Assembly: GCA_020466095.1 (NCBI GenBank)
Contig: CM035807.1
Location: forward strand, 101,802,436 to 101,866,435
Direction of reading: 5' to 3'
DNA from: Chlorops oryzae
Lineage: Eukaryota; Arthropoda; Insecta; Diptera; Chloropidae
DNA length: 64,000 nucleotides
Under the pieces are notes generated by a model that worked only from the letters and a program-made list of their open reading frames with translations, was not told the DNA's origin and ran no database searches. The translations under genes were made by a program, and so were the position numbers. The number at the start of each line of letters is the position of its first letter. The first letter of the stretch is position 1. Below, piece by piece: positions 34,976-46,600 of the stretch.

Positions 34976-35271
34976 GCCTCTTGAATCCGGAATTTTTTAC
35001 AAAAGAGAGGGAACCCTGCAATCCGCTAATTACATATCCAATGATGCGATTTTATATGTTATACTGTGAAGAACTAATCTCAAAATTTTTTAATATTCGG
35101 TCGATTTGAATGACAGCCCCTGAATAAAATTCGGTCATGTCGGATTAAAGAAGGTGCCGGATTACCCAGTGACTGCATTATCTGGAGTCCTCCATTGTAT
35201 TACCGTTAATTGTAAAAGTGAAATGTTGGGCTATTGAATCGCATTCAGTGGCATGCACATAGGATTGAAGA

Positions 35272-35405
35272 TCCCTGTTTAGATTAGGAGAGACACTGGA
35301 AGGAAACACATGAGAGTGACAGAGAGGAAAGACATTCCATCTCCGTCACTTTAATGTGTTTCTTTCCAATGTCGCGCGTTTTGTCTCCCTGTTTAAACGG
35401 AGACA
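35272..35405. mobile_element. Foldback MITE, copy 2
   Basis: Same palindrome as 5077-5210: TCCCTGTTTAG at the left, CCCTGTTTAAACGGAGAC at the right, and AAGGAAACACATGAGAGTGA facing TCACTTTAATGTGTTTCTTT. Confidence 0.75.
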
Positions 35406-36636
35406 AGGATTGAATAAAAAATAAATACATAAGACGTCTCAAGAATCTCCGATCAGGAATTTTTATTATTTGTTGCTGTTACAAGATTGCCATAGCTCGC
35501 CATATGCCGCTCTCAAACTGAAAGGAGAAGGTGTAAAGCTGAAATTACACAAAGAGAGCCTTATGCATTTTGAAAAATGAATTACGCTTTTGAACGTTCG
35601 AATGTATAAATATTGACGCCAAATGGAAAATAATTTAATTTGTGGCATTTTAAAGTATTAAGTATCATTTAAAATAATAATTATGTAGACAGTTCCATCA
35701 GAAAATTCTGATTTACAGTACTTTATACATATTGGTTATAGCCCCGACCATGGAAAATGAGCACGTATTAACGACTTAATGCACTAAATGCAGGTACCAA
35801 ATGAAGTTGTGCCCGATGTGTCACATATGTATGTGCATACATGTTCGATGTGTGTACATGTATGTTCAATGGGTATATGATGTGCTCATGGTATTAAGCA
35901 TAATTTGTACATGCAGAAATTTTACTATTGCATATGCATGTGCATTAAATCATAGACTGAGTACATTAATGCCATTATAAACACGCAGCAACATGCCCCT
36001 ATACGCGCATGCATACCTACATGCATGCATGCATTCCTATCTACATGCGTATGCCTGCGTGTATGCATTGTTTATAAATAAATTAAATTTCCTGGATTTT
36101 ATCTGAAATTTTCGTCATTCGGTTTTGGGCGGATATTTATCCAGTTTGATTGAAATTTATGAACAATATTTAGGAATTAACACTAATTAGAAAACCATAG
36201 AGAAGACTTCTGCAAAATTGAACCTTAGGTTATAACAATATGTTTCCACTTAAATAACTGAAAGTAATTGCAGCTCGACTGTGTTAGCAATGTATTATTC
36301 AATGAATATTGTAAATGCTGTGATTACAAGCATCTGGTTTCGAGAGTATCAGGATTACATTCTCAGAAAATTCAATTTTGCAATAGCTTTTGTTCTTATT
36401 TCGAGTGGAATGTACTGTAAGTAGCAGGACTGTGGATCATGTGAAGAGCATAAGAATTCTTTGATAAAATTGAATACGAAATTCAAGTAATTCATATTAA
36501 AAGCAATACTTTGAAGTAAGGTGCCTGGTGGCTGTAGCTAGGGAAACAGGAAATAAGCTTAATTAAGCCTCAAAGGTATGAATATGAGGTTGCAAAAAAA
36601 AAAAAACGAGTGTACGCCGTTAAACATCCATAAATT
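35406..36636. other. No gene recognised
   Basis: ATGCATGCATGCAT and TACATGTATGT-type alternating purine-pyrimidine sequence at 35820-36070, a possible Z-DNA-prone microsatellite zone. Confidence 0.45.
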
Positions 36637-37052
36637 CCCTGCAGTAATTCCAACTTCTCTCCAACTGCTCTCGTTCTATTCACAAAAATATGTACCAGAG
36701 CTACTCCCTTTTATTTTGCCAACCAATGCTTTGAACTGTCTTTTTTGACATTGAGCTGTCAACAAGCACATTTAATTACTCCACTAGTAGATCTACTGTG
36801 GTCAATAGGAGATCAATTGTCTTGGATTGCTCAACTACTCCAAGGGTGGACCTCCTATTATCAATAAAATGACGATTGTCTCATATGTACCGGTTAGCCT
36901 AATCTTTCAACTACACTTCTTCTAGACTACTTGTTGCTACTCAAGGTGTAGTCAATTCTCATATCTACATTGAAACTTTACAATTTTGTTAGTCATATTT
37001 CGAGCAACGAAGTACTCCCTTTTGGTAAATTGACATTTTAATTACTGAAGGG
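36637..37052. mobile_element. MITE with CCTGCAGTAA ends, copy 2
   Basis: CCCTGCAGTAATTCCAAC at the left and AATTACTGAAGGG at the right. It is homologous throughout to 456-788, with a short internal duplication around the CTCCA...GTAGA...CTCC segment. Confidence 0.7.
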
Positions 37053-37411
37053 TTGTCTCCACGTTTTCTAAAGAAGTTGTTCGACCTATGGCAAACTTGA
37101 GGTTAAAGATTTCTAGTCAAAACTCAAGATGCTTTTCCCACTCAATTAGGGTTCGAGATCCAATATCGTGTAAAATTTCATTAAAGTTCGAGTTATTGAA
37201 GTCTGTTTGTATTTAAATGACCATTTGTCTACAATAAGAAGCACAGTTCCGGCCTTTATAAAATCCACTTAGGTAAATCTAGGAAGTAGTTCTGAAAATG
37301 GACATAAATTGAAATAAATTCAAGAAAGAAACATACTCGCTGCCTGAAAACTTAGCCATTCTATTGCAATAGTCCACATGAATGATTTCGTTGAGATATC
37401 CAAAGTTAGCT

Positions 37412-37925
37412 TACCCAACAGGAAATTATCTCCTGCATGACAAAGTCATCAGCGATATCATCGATGAAATATAGGTGACAGTATCATGCATGAAACCTTG
37501 GTTGACATTTCATCGTGGAGGGGTGCTATTCATGTGCTTGAATCTCATTGGCTACTAAAATTTAAAAAAAAGTTTTTGCGTCACTTGAACGTTAGCATGA
37601 AGTGGCGTAGAGGATGACTGCTCGATTCAGAATGCGAAGATCGCGGGTTCGACCCATCGTTGAGGCGAAGAAAAATTGTTAAAAATAGATCTTCAAAAAT
37701 TTGCAAAATATTCAAAGAGAAGACAAAGAAGAGAGTTTTTAACTGGTTTCTATAAATTAAGCTGCTCTCAAATGTTTTTTTCGCCACCGCACCCCGTAGA
37801 ATGACATGTCATCGGTGAATTCACTGTCCAAATCCTAACAAAATGTCCTATAAAATCGAATGCGTTCCGGCTCCAACGTCACCCTGACTTTATCGATGAT
37901 GTCAGGGGAACATTTCCCGCTGGGT
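37412..37925. mobile_element. MITE with CCCAACAGGAAAT ends and an internal tRNA-like module
   Basis: TACCCAACAGGAAAT at the left is mirrored by ATTTCCCGCTGGGTA. Inside, on the + strand, are an A-box-like GTGGCGTAGAGGA (37602-37614) and a perfect B box GGGTTCGACCC (37645-37655), so a SINE-like piece is embedded. It is the same family as 4868-5749. Confidence 0.65.
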
Positions 37926-40900
37926 ACTGCATATACTTTCCAGCCGGAAAATTTCTCATAAATGACCAATTCATTAATTTTTTCACCAAAGATATCAAGG
38001 GGAAAATTTGAGTACTTCTCAATTGGAATGGCATTGTAGGTGCTTTTTATCGCAGTTGCAATGACAATGTAATCGAGAGGAAATGTTATTCATCGCAACT
38101 CCAATGGCACTGTCATCGATAGAGTTATCGATACGACGGAGTAGATCTACTCCACTTTCGATGACCAACTCGTGACATATGCTCTTATGACTACCAATGC
38201 CGCTTGTGTGTTAATTTCATTAGAAAGTTGGTGTATAATCAAGAGGAAACGCGGCTTTATGTCATGCTGAAATCATTGATTGTTTCACCGAGACATTTCC
38301 GGCTGGGTTACGACTTTCCTGCACTCATATTCTCATACATAAAATGTATGACACGGCCTCATATCGAAAAACCTTCTCAAGAAGGGAAAAACTCCTTAAG
38401 ACTCTTAAAAGAGCTCACTATGAGGACTCCGACTTCGAATCGGAAGTCATGTATTATGCCTTTGAATCTGCAGTGTTTGCTGAGATCTGTCTAAGCTTTT
38501 TTGGGAAATATGTAATGCTTTTTTTAAAGTAAAGGGCTCGCTCCAGTTCAGACAGAAATGAAAAACTTCATATGTTATAAAAAACGCTTCAGAAATGAAT
38601 CAGAAATTTTCTGAAGTGTTTTTGTATGAAGTTTTTTATTTCTGTTTCATTTCTGACAGATCTGGAGCGAGCTCTAATTTAGAAAGAATTACTTAATTTT
38701 AAAAGTTATCGATATCCCCCTCATTGTTTGGGAAGGCAACTACAAAAGTGCCCCAACTAGTTTTTTTAAACCAGAATAATAAGGAAACACTAATCTAAGT
38801 AATATCCCTTCGAACTTACCTACACTCTTTTTCACATAAAAAAATGCTTTTAAAAGATTACACAAGATTTTTCTCTTCTACATTGCAAACAAACAAAGAT
38901 CACAGCAAATAAATTATGATAATGCAAAAGGTAAGCGTCGAACGAGTGTCTCAGTTTGACTCGTATTTGGTTCTTTAATTTCGCCACCTTGCTTTTTTGT
39001 CCTAGTTTCTTTATTTTTTATTTTTTTTTTTTCACTTCGAGTACACTGCTAAGCAGGATTCTCACGCGCAACTAACTGTCGACAAGTCGTTATCGCTGCA
39101 CGCTTCCATTCCAAGGCTGAGCTGCCGAAGGGTCGGAGCGGAAAGATTTCCTCTTACTTTTACGAGCACTTCCATTCTTTCGTCATTTGTTTTTTTTTTC
39201 CTCTACTTTACGTTTTTGCAGCTTCCGCTTTCTCCGTTCTCTCTATGTCGGCTCTCGATATTCACAAGCACATTGATGTCCTTCACTATTAGTTGTCATG
39301 TCATTTTTTTATATTTAACAGCAAACTTGGTCCCCATCGACAGACTGAAGGACGGTCGAGTCGGTTGGATTCGGGGTTTTTTTTTTCTCTCGTCCTGCAC
39401 TTAAGTCTTATCCTCTTCGTTTTTGTGCACTTTATGAAGGTATCATGATGCGATTGAAGAACGCTTAAACGGTACTTTTAACAGCAATTTAAAAAGTAAA
39501 GTTTCAGCTAGTCCCCCTGCCATGCCAGTGTCTTACCGATATCGGTGAAGATAAAAGTTCTTTTTACATTTCTTGAGAGTTTCTTGTGCAGTTCATTGAG
39601 GTGTTTAGAAAGAAGAAAACGCGACAATTTAGGATTTTAAAAAAACCGAAAAAAAAACAAAAAAAAAAGCAAGTGCGAAAAACCTGTGCGAATTTTGGAT
39701 CATTAGTAACCAAATAGCTTAATATCTGTGAGGGATAAATGGTTTTGTTTGACTCGTTTTTAATAAGCGCGGATGAGGAGGAAAAGAAAAGATTTGAACT
39801 TTCATAATTAAAATAAAATGAATCATTTTTGTTTCAACATTAAACTTCAGTCGCGTTTCTCAGCTAGTTGGGGTCCTTATATACCTACTCTTAAAGTTAA
39901 ACATTCAATCCATGGAGTTAGCAATTGGCATCATTGGTGGTGAAATTTTATACCTAGAATATATTCTCAGTCCATAAGGAGCCAGTTATGACTGCCAATT
40001 CAGAGACGAAGTCCTCATAATGAGCTCTTTTAAGAGTCTTCAGGAACGCTTTTCCCTTCTTGCGTAGGTCTACTGATTTGAGTCCGTGTACATACATGCA
40101 TCGAATGAAAAATATGACTTTTTCCCCAGCCATATCTGGCTTCATTTGATTTATATGTATTTATTAAGGTGGACCGATTTGTCCTTGCCAAGTCAAAGTT
40201 CGACATTTCTATTTAACATTTCGTATATCTGAGCGTATTACTTATCATGTATTTCGGAATGATTTCGGAGTCATCTTTCTGAGCCTAAAATTAAGTTAAT
40301 TCATAAATATGAGAACTCCTAACTCCTGCTTGTTGGGTACATACGAGTATACATATACATAAATGTATGCGGGAAAAAACCCCTTTCATGTTTATATAAG
40401 TACATAAGTAAAAATCTTTTGAATTAAAACACAAGTCTACAGGCTTATTGCCGTATTAAACCCAATCGCCAACTGTGAATAACCCAGCAGGGTATGGTCG
40501 AAGAAGAAGGATTCCATTAATTTCTGGGTTTTGTGCTTTCTTTTGGAAATTGAATGAAAATAAAATGCATGTACCATTTATACATACATACATACATACA
40601 TACATACTACATATTACCAACGCTCCCGCATGTAAAGATAAAAAATAGCAGTGTGAGTATGTGAAATTGTGTATAAAATTAATATATTGAGAAATGGCTT
40701 TACCACAATGAACACTAAAGAACCCAATTGCATGCGAATTCATTGTTAAGCCAAGCGATCCGTGCGTGCTGGAGTCGATTCTTTTTCCTTTTATGCAACA
40801 AACAGAAAACAATTTGCAAATGGCCAAGTGAAACGAACTGGTCAAACAATGCAACAATGCCAGGTCAACAATTTGTGCAGTTTATCACTCAGTTATGACG

Positions 40901-41115
40901 ACAACACTTAAATGTATCCGTATCGTGTTTATGAATAGCATTACCTGAGAGCAAAGTTAAAAAAAAAAAAAAAGAAGATTTTAGTGAACAGAAATTGCAA
41001 CAAACATTGACGAATCTTTTTACATTCCAGAGAGATTTTATTGGAAATCTGAATTACACACACACGTATACAAATGCATGAACTCATATGTGTAGTTGAT
41101 TTCATATTGATTTCA
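37926..41115. other. No gene recognised, with repeat relics
   Basis: Relics of the 44335 element family occur at about 38360-38470 and, inverted, at 39960-40066. 39030-39680 is denser unique sequence that could be an alternative 5' UTR or enhancer. CATA repeats lie at 40580-40605. Confidence 0.4.
38532..38675. mobile_element. Foldback MITE (GGGCTCGCTCCAG), copy 1
   Basis: It is palindromic over about 145 bp: GGGCTCGCTCCAGTTCAGAC against CTGACAGATCTGGAGCGAGC, with GAAATGAAAAACTTCATA inside. Related to 43358-43506 and 54510-54653. Confidence 0.8.
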
Positions 41116-41400
41116 CCCAGCAGATAATTATGGATTAATACCTTAACCAAGCAAAAGAAGAGTAATGACTTATTCATCCATTTGGACTAAGACGCGAGCA
41201 ATATATTACTCCGCTTATGCTCTTTCTTGAATTTGAAAAGACTACTCCACTTGATCTCCTTTCCGAGATCAAAAGGTTTACTCCTCCGTCGGGACATCCT
41301 ATGTTAATAAATATATGAAATTTGAGCATTCTCTAGTAATCCATTACTCGCAAATGAGCGATCTAAGATTACTCTTTGGATGATCCAATTATCTGCTGGG
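41116..41400. mobile_element. MITE with CCCAGCAGATAATT ends
   Basis: CCCAGCAGATAATTATGGAT at the left is mirrored by GATCCAATTATCTGCTGGG at the right, over 285 bp. No coding content is seen. Confidence 0.7.
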
Positions 41401-41756
41401 CAGTTGTTCATTCTTCAAGAGAAGCCGTCAATTCGTTTGAACTTAAGGAATTACCTCAAATCTTTATGTAAATTTTTCTTAGTAAAGAAAATATGATTTT
41501 AACCCTTTCACTATCAAAAATTATTGAGCAAGAATCAGTGTTTGTATATAAATATATTGAAAATGGATGCTTACAATATTTTTGGACGTGATAACGTCTG
41601 TTCAATCGATGATAGGACTCTCAAAAAGCGGGAGTCTACCGACGGCGAATTCAATGTGCGTTCAAAATATTCATCGTTCATTTTACGCGACAACAAAGTT
41701 GGTTTGTTGGAGAGGGACGCACGGGGAAGATAAAAATCTCTCCCATACCAACATAT

Positions 41757-41849
41757 AAACACCATCGACACCATCAACTTTATCAACACCATCGTCACCA
41801 TCATCATCACTATCATCATCACTATCATCATCACCATCACGATCATAAT
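41757..41849 (+). repeat. Short CAT/CAC triplet tract
   Basis: Interrupted CACCATCATCATCACTATCA repeats. It is a smaller relative of the 7340-7888 tract. Confidence 0.85.
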
Positions 41850-42189
41850 TTTGCAATTTTACAAACTTCAGCACCCTGTATCTAGAACACCAGTTACTTT
41901 TCGTAGCTAAAAATTTGGCATTTTAATATACATGTATAGTGGTGATATACAAAAAAATTTAAAAGATTCGGAGACATAAAAAAAGTTGTCGTTCTCACAT
42001 GGAATGCCCCTTGTATGGATTCATACACGTCATTATACCCAACAATTCCTTCTCCTTCTCAATCGAAAATTAATGTGCAGTGTGTGCTCAGCAGTAGCTT
42101 AATTTTTTTAAGAACAATTTCTAAGAACATCGATTTAAGCCTCTTAAGCTTAACAACTTAAGTAGGTGGAATATCTTTTTTTCTATTTA

Positions 42190-43280
42190 TTATACCCAGC
42201 GTAAGCGGGGTATATTAGTTTTGTGCAAATCTTGTAACAGGGAGAATTAAGCTCCGGAGCTATAGAAAAATATATATAGAAATGATCAGGATCAAAAACT
42301 GAATCGATTTAGACATGTCCGTCTGTCCGTCTGTCCGTCTGTCCGTCCGTCCGTCCGTCCGTCCGTCCGTCTGTCCGTCTGTCCGTCTGTCCGTCCGTCC
42401 GTGGTCGGATCTCCTCCGAAACGGCTGGACCAATCAAGTCGAAATTTGACACACAGGTATATCGGGATCCGAGTATGATCCTAAGTAAAAATGGGAGACA
42501 TCCGCCCACTGCCACGCCCACAAATGAATATAATGTGTTTTCAGTAAAATGCTTGTAACTTGCGAACCAGTCAACACATTCTATTGATATTTGGTGTGTA
42601 CTGGTAAACTACGAAAAGAGACATATCCTGGCAAAAAATGGACGCCGCCCTCCTCGAGCCACGCCCACAAATAAGCCCAAAAATAAGGGCTTATCGTAAC
42701 TTGTGAAGTAAAAGGCGTAGAAGCTTCAAATTCGCAGCATAGGTTGCCTAAGGCAAATGAGAGGTGTAGGAACAAAAATTTATGTAGCCCGCCCACTGCC
42801 ACGCCCACAAATAGAGAATTTTCATAACTTCCGAAGTAAAAGGCGTAGAAGCTTCAAATTCGCAACATAGGTTCACCAAGGCAAATGAAAGGTGTAGGAA
42901 AATTTTTTTTATGGCCGCCCACTGCCACGCCACAAATGAAGTTTTTTCGTAACTTCCGAAGTAAAAGGCGTAGAAGCTTCAAAACTCGCAACATAGGTTC
43001 ACCATGGCGAATGAAAGGTGTAGGGAAAAAATTTTATGCGGCCGCCCACTGCCACGCCCACAAATGAAGATTTTTCGTAACTTCCGAAGTAAAAGAAGTA
43101 GAAGCTTCAAACTCGCAAACATAGGTTCACCAAGGCGAATGAAAGGTGTAGGGAAATAATATATGTTGCCCTCCCACTGCCACGCCCACAAATAGAGAAG
43201 CAAACATAGTGCGCTCGTAATGTCGGGACGCTGGGTATTTCAAAGTCGGGCTTGACCGACTTTAGCTTTCTTACTTGTTT
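42190..43280. mobile_element. DINE-1-like interspersed repeat, copy 2, opposite orientation
   Basis: It begins TATACCCAGCGTAAGCGGGG, continues through GATCAGGATCA and a GTCCGTCTGTCCGTC microsatellite, and ends CTTTAGCTTTCTTACTTGTT. It is near-identical to copy 1 but reversed. Four internal units of about 127 bp (CCCACTGCCACGCC near 42790, 42915, 43042 and 43172) make it about 260 bp longer than copy 1. Confidence 0.78.
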
Positions 43281-43357
43281 TTATTTTACATTTTTGACTA
43301 TTGAAAAGACTTCAAGAGTCAGAATTTAAAATGATATTAACAAAATAATCTTTCATC

Positions 43358-43506
43358 TTAAGGGGCTCGCTCCAGTTCTGTCAGAAATGAAACAGAAATG
43401 AAAAACTTCATATAAAAAAACACTTCAGAAAATTTCTGATTCATTTCTGAAGCGTTTTTTTATATGAAGTTTTTCATTTCTGTCTGAACTGGAGCGAGCC
43501 CCTTAA
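43358..43506. mobile_element. Foldback MITE (GGGGCTCGCTCCAG), copy 2, best preserved
   Basis: A near-perfect hairpin: TTAAGGGGCTCGCTCCAGTT at the left is matched by AACTGGAGCGAGCCCCTTAA at the right. The flanking TTAA could be a target duplication or part of the repeat. Confidence 0.85.
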
Positions 43507-44334
43507 ATTAAAATTAAATTTCATATGAAATTCATATCGAGAAATGAAAACGTCATCGAAATATTTGCATCTCATTAATTTAATTCGCTGCTTATGGCTT
43601 TGCTCTATTGTTCGAAACAATCGAATTCTGGCACACTTCACTTCGTTTGCAAAATTCGAAATTTGAATTTATCAACGTTAAGATTCAAGCGTGACCGCAT
43701 CAACTTATTCACTTAGGGTCATATCGATGCTTTTAGCGTAATTGAAAATGAAATTAATCATATTTCGACATGATTTCACACAGAATTCGGTTTTAAGCGG
43801 ATATAGCACTTTCATCGAGTGGCAAATTTAATCAATAGCTCGAAAAGCCAACAACAACAAACACAAAAGCATGAACAACAATCCAAAAAAAAAAAAACAA
43901 TAAACAATAAAGAAATAATAATAACTGAAAAAAAGTTCAAATGACAAAAGCGGAAATGATGAGGAAATAAGTTTTAAGTAGTCGTAAATTAGTTTTGAAC
44001 GCCCCCTGTCCCGAGGGTGATTATTGCAATTTTTTTTTGTAAATATATTTTTTTTGTGTGACATGAACCGCTAAGTTGAAACAATAATTGCAACAGCCAT
44101 TGTGTTCAATCTCAAAGTGAGCAACCATAACCAGAGCATAAGAAGTTCCATTGTAGTCGCAAGTAACCCTTTATCCACAAGCTCTCAGCTATCGTGCACA
44201 ATGCACTCAATGAAGCAAGCAAGTTTCCCTTCAATGAAGTTTTGCGCACGTGACATCGGCTGTCGGTAATGCAGTTCACCCGACTCACCGTCCACACAGT
44301 CTATTTTACTATTTTTTTTTTTTCTATATATATA
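43507..44334. other. No gene recognised
   Basis: AT-rich unique sequence with A-rich and T-rich runs; short frames only. Confidence 0.45.
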
Positions 44335-44962
44335 TACCCAGCAAACATTTTCGGAGTGCGCTCAGAAATATGTAGAAAATATGATTTTTTTAAAAAATTC
44401 AATTTGACTTCGAACTTATGAATGCAAAAAAAATCTCTGGCATTCGATTTGGCAAACACGTTGTCAATTGGTCAGCACATGACTAGAAAGCGAGAGTTCC
44501 GAGGTTCAAATCCCCACACAGGGGAGAGAAATGAACATTGCAAAAAGAAAAATGAGAAAATTTTGTAAGAATGCGACTCTAAATATCATCAAAAATTTTT
44601 TTGTCTTTTTAATCTCATATATAAGAGTTCAATCCGAGAGCGGAAGGAGTCATTTGAAGCTCATATATGGGGGAAACAAGTGTGAGATATGAGTGCGGTT
44701 ATATATGGCTCTTATTTGGGGGGAATTAAAAATCCAGATTTGAGTGCGGAAGGAGTCATATATGGCTTTTGCTTGAGCGGAAATAAGAGTCGGATTTGAG
44801 TGCGGTTCTGCTTCGGTATATGACTTCAGACTCATATAGGGCCTCCTTCGAAAGAAAGGAAAAACACTATATATGACTCTTGAAAGAGTTCATTTTGAGG
44901 GCTCGGACTCCAAATTAGGAGTTATATTTGATTTGTTAAGAACTCGGAATGTTTACTGGGTA
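44335..44962. mobile_element. MITE with TACCCAGCAAACATT ends and an internal tRNA-like module
   Basis: TACCCAGCAAACATT is mirrored by AATGTTTACTGGGTA, flanked by TATATATA. A B box GGTTCAAATCC at 44503-44513 follows a weak A box. Imperfect minisatellite units (GAGTGCGGAAGGAGTCATAT-like) fill 44610-44840. The right part (GACTCTTGAAAGAGTTCA...GGACTCCAA) recurs near 38390-38450 and, inverted, near 39970-40066. Confidence 0.6.
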
Positions 44963-45844
44963 TATATATATCTACACAAGTATCCTTTTTTTTTTGCTCA
45001 TTTTTGTGTTTTCGAAAAGTTTCTTCAAAAAATTTCCGGCTTTCTTTGTGGCATTGTCTTAGGCAAGCCTGTGTTACGCCATCCTCGTCACAGGATGTCG
45101 TGTCTCATGCAATACTTTACCGTTATTATGTTAAGCAATTTTGCGGCAAAAAGTTTTTGTAATTTTCATTTCTCGCACAACTTTGTCATTGCTCGTTCAT
45201 TAAATCAATGTTCGTATTGTATGTAATGCAATTTATATGAACAGGAACAGGAATCTTTATATGCACGGGCATACGTATGTCTGTATGTATGTATGCATGA
45301 TGAAGCGTGTCGCGGGTTGTCTTTGTGGCTTTTTGAAATGTTAACTGTCATGTCCAAAAATTAATTTTACGCGATCGAAATGAGATAAATTTTGTAATTA
45401 ACATAGTTTCCGTGCGATTTTACAATGCCACACAAAAATCGTTATAACAATTAAAGAAGAAAGAAACTTCAAATTAAGGGTAAAATAAAATGGGGAGCCA
45501 GGTGTTGCATTATCAATGTAGATTTCGCTTACCTGCATTCAATTATTTTCTCCGAAAGTTTTCGGATAATTAGAGGGAAAATTGCAGCTAAAGCAGAAAA
45601 TTTCACTTGGGGTTTTCAGAGATTGGACAGTCAAGATTTTTAATGACAAGCGACAAGGCTTTGTGTCGAAAGAAAATGTTGGAAATGAGAACTGAGTAAT
45701 GGCTATCAAATTAATGGGGAGTATAACGGGCATATTTTATGACCATTTGGACCACTGTAGCTGATACACGCTAATGTGTGTCAGCTAAGCGGGGTCTTAT
45801 ACCCACTACACTAGGAATATAAAACCTTTTTAAGTCCGTGAGAC
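44963..45844. other. No gene recognised
   Basis: The 117-residue frame starting at 44873 overlaps the MITE at 44335 and is AT-driven. GTATGTATGTATGCAT microsatellite near 45280. Confidence 0.45.
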
Positions 45845-46600
45845 GATTCAAGAGACGGGGAGAGACGGAAGACGACGGAGAGAGATGGAGTGAGAGACGG
45901 AGAGGGATACGGAGAGTGAGACGGAGAGAGAGAGGAGAGAGAGACGAGAGAGAGAGACGGAGGAGACGGAGAGACGAGAGACGAGAGAGAGAGAGACGGA
46001 GAGAGACGGAGAGAGAGACGGAGAGAGACGGAGAGAGAGACGGAAGAGAGACGGAGAGAGAGACGGAGAGAGAGACGGAGAGAGAGACGGAGAGAGAGAC
46101 GGAGAGAGAGACGGAGAGAGAGACGGAGAGAGAGACGGAGAGAGAGACGGAGAGAGAGACGGAGAGAGAGACGGAGAGAGAGACGGGGAGAGAGAGAGAG
46201 ACGGGAGAGAGACGGGAGAGAGACAGAGAGAGACGGAGAGAGGATGAGAGAGAGAGAGAGAGAGAGAGAGCGGAAGAGAGACGGTAGAGAGACATGAGTG
46301 ATAGACGGAGAGAGAGACGGAGAGAGAGACGAGAGAGAGAAGAGGAGAGAGAGCGGGAGAGTAGAGAGATAGGAGAGAGCATAGGAGAGGGAGTAGAGAG
46401 AGAGAGACATGACGAAGAGGAGAGAGAGAGAAAGTGAGTGAGACGAGATGGACGAGAGAGAGGTGAGAGATGGTGAGACAACGTGAGGTAGAGAGAGAAT
46501 ATGATGGGGTGAAAGAAGAGAGACAAAAACAGAGGGCGAGAGCTGTTGATAGAGGGAGAAAGGGCAGTGGCGAAAGCGTGATAGAGGGAGGAAAGTGAGT
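45845..46600 (+). repeat. GA-rich satellite with a 12-bp core unit (ACGGAGAGAGAG)
   Basis: The most regular part, about 46040-46190, repeats ACGGAGAGAGAG every 12 bp. The flanks decay into GAGAGACG and GA runs. Open frames on both strands (ETER on +, LSVS on -) follow from the 12-bp period. GAGA-rich DNA can bind GAGA factor in flies, but no function is shown. Confidence 0.95.

Noticed and set aside
37602..37655. Possible tRNA gene
   Set aside because: A and B boxes are present but no cloverleaf or anticodon arm is convincing; it sits inside a MITE, so a SINE-like module fits better.
45771..46526. Frames of 149-251 residues made of ETER or LSVS repeats
   Set aside because: The 12-bp satellite period keeps all frames open; composition is wholly repetitive.
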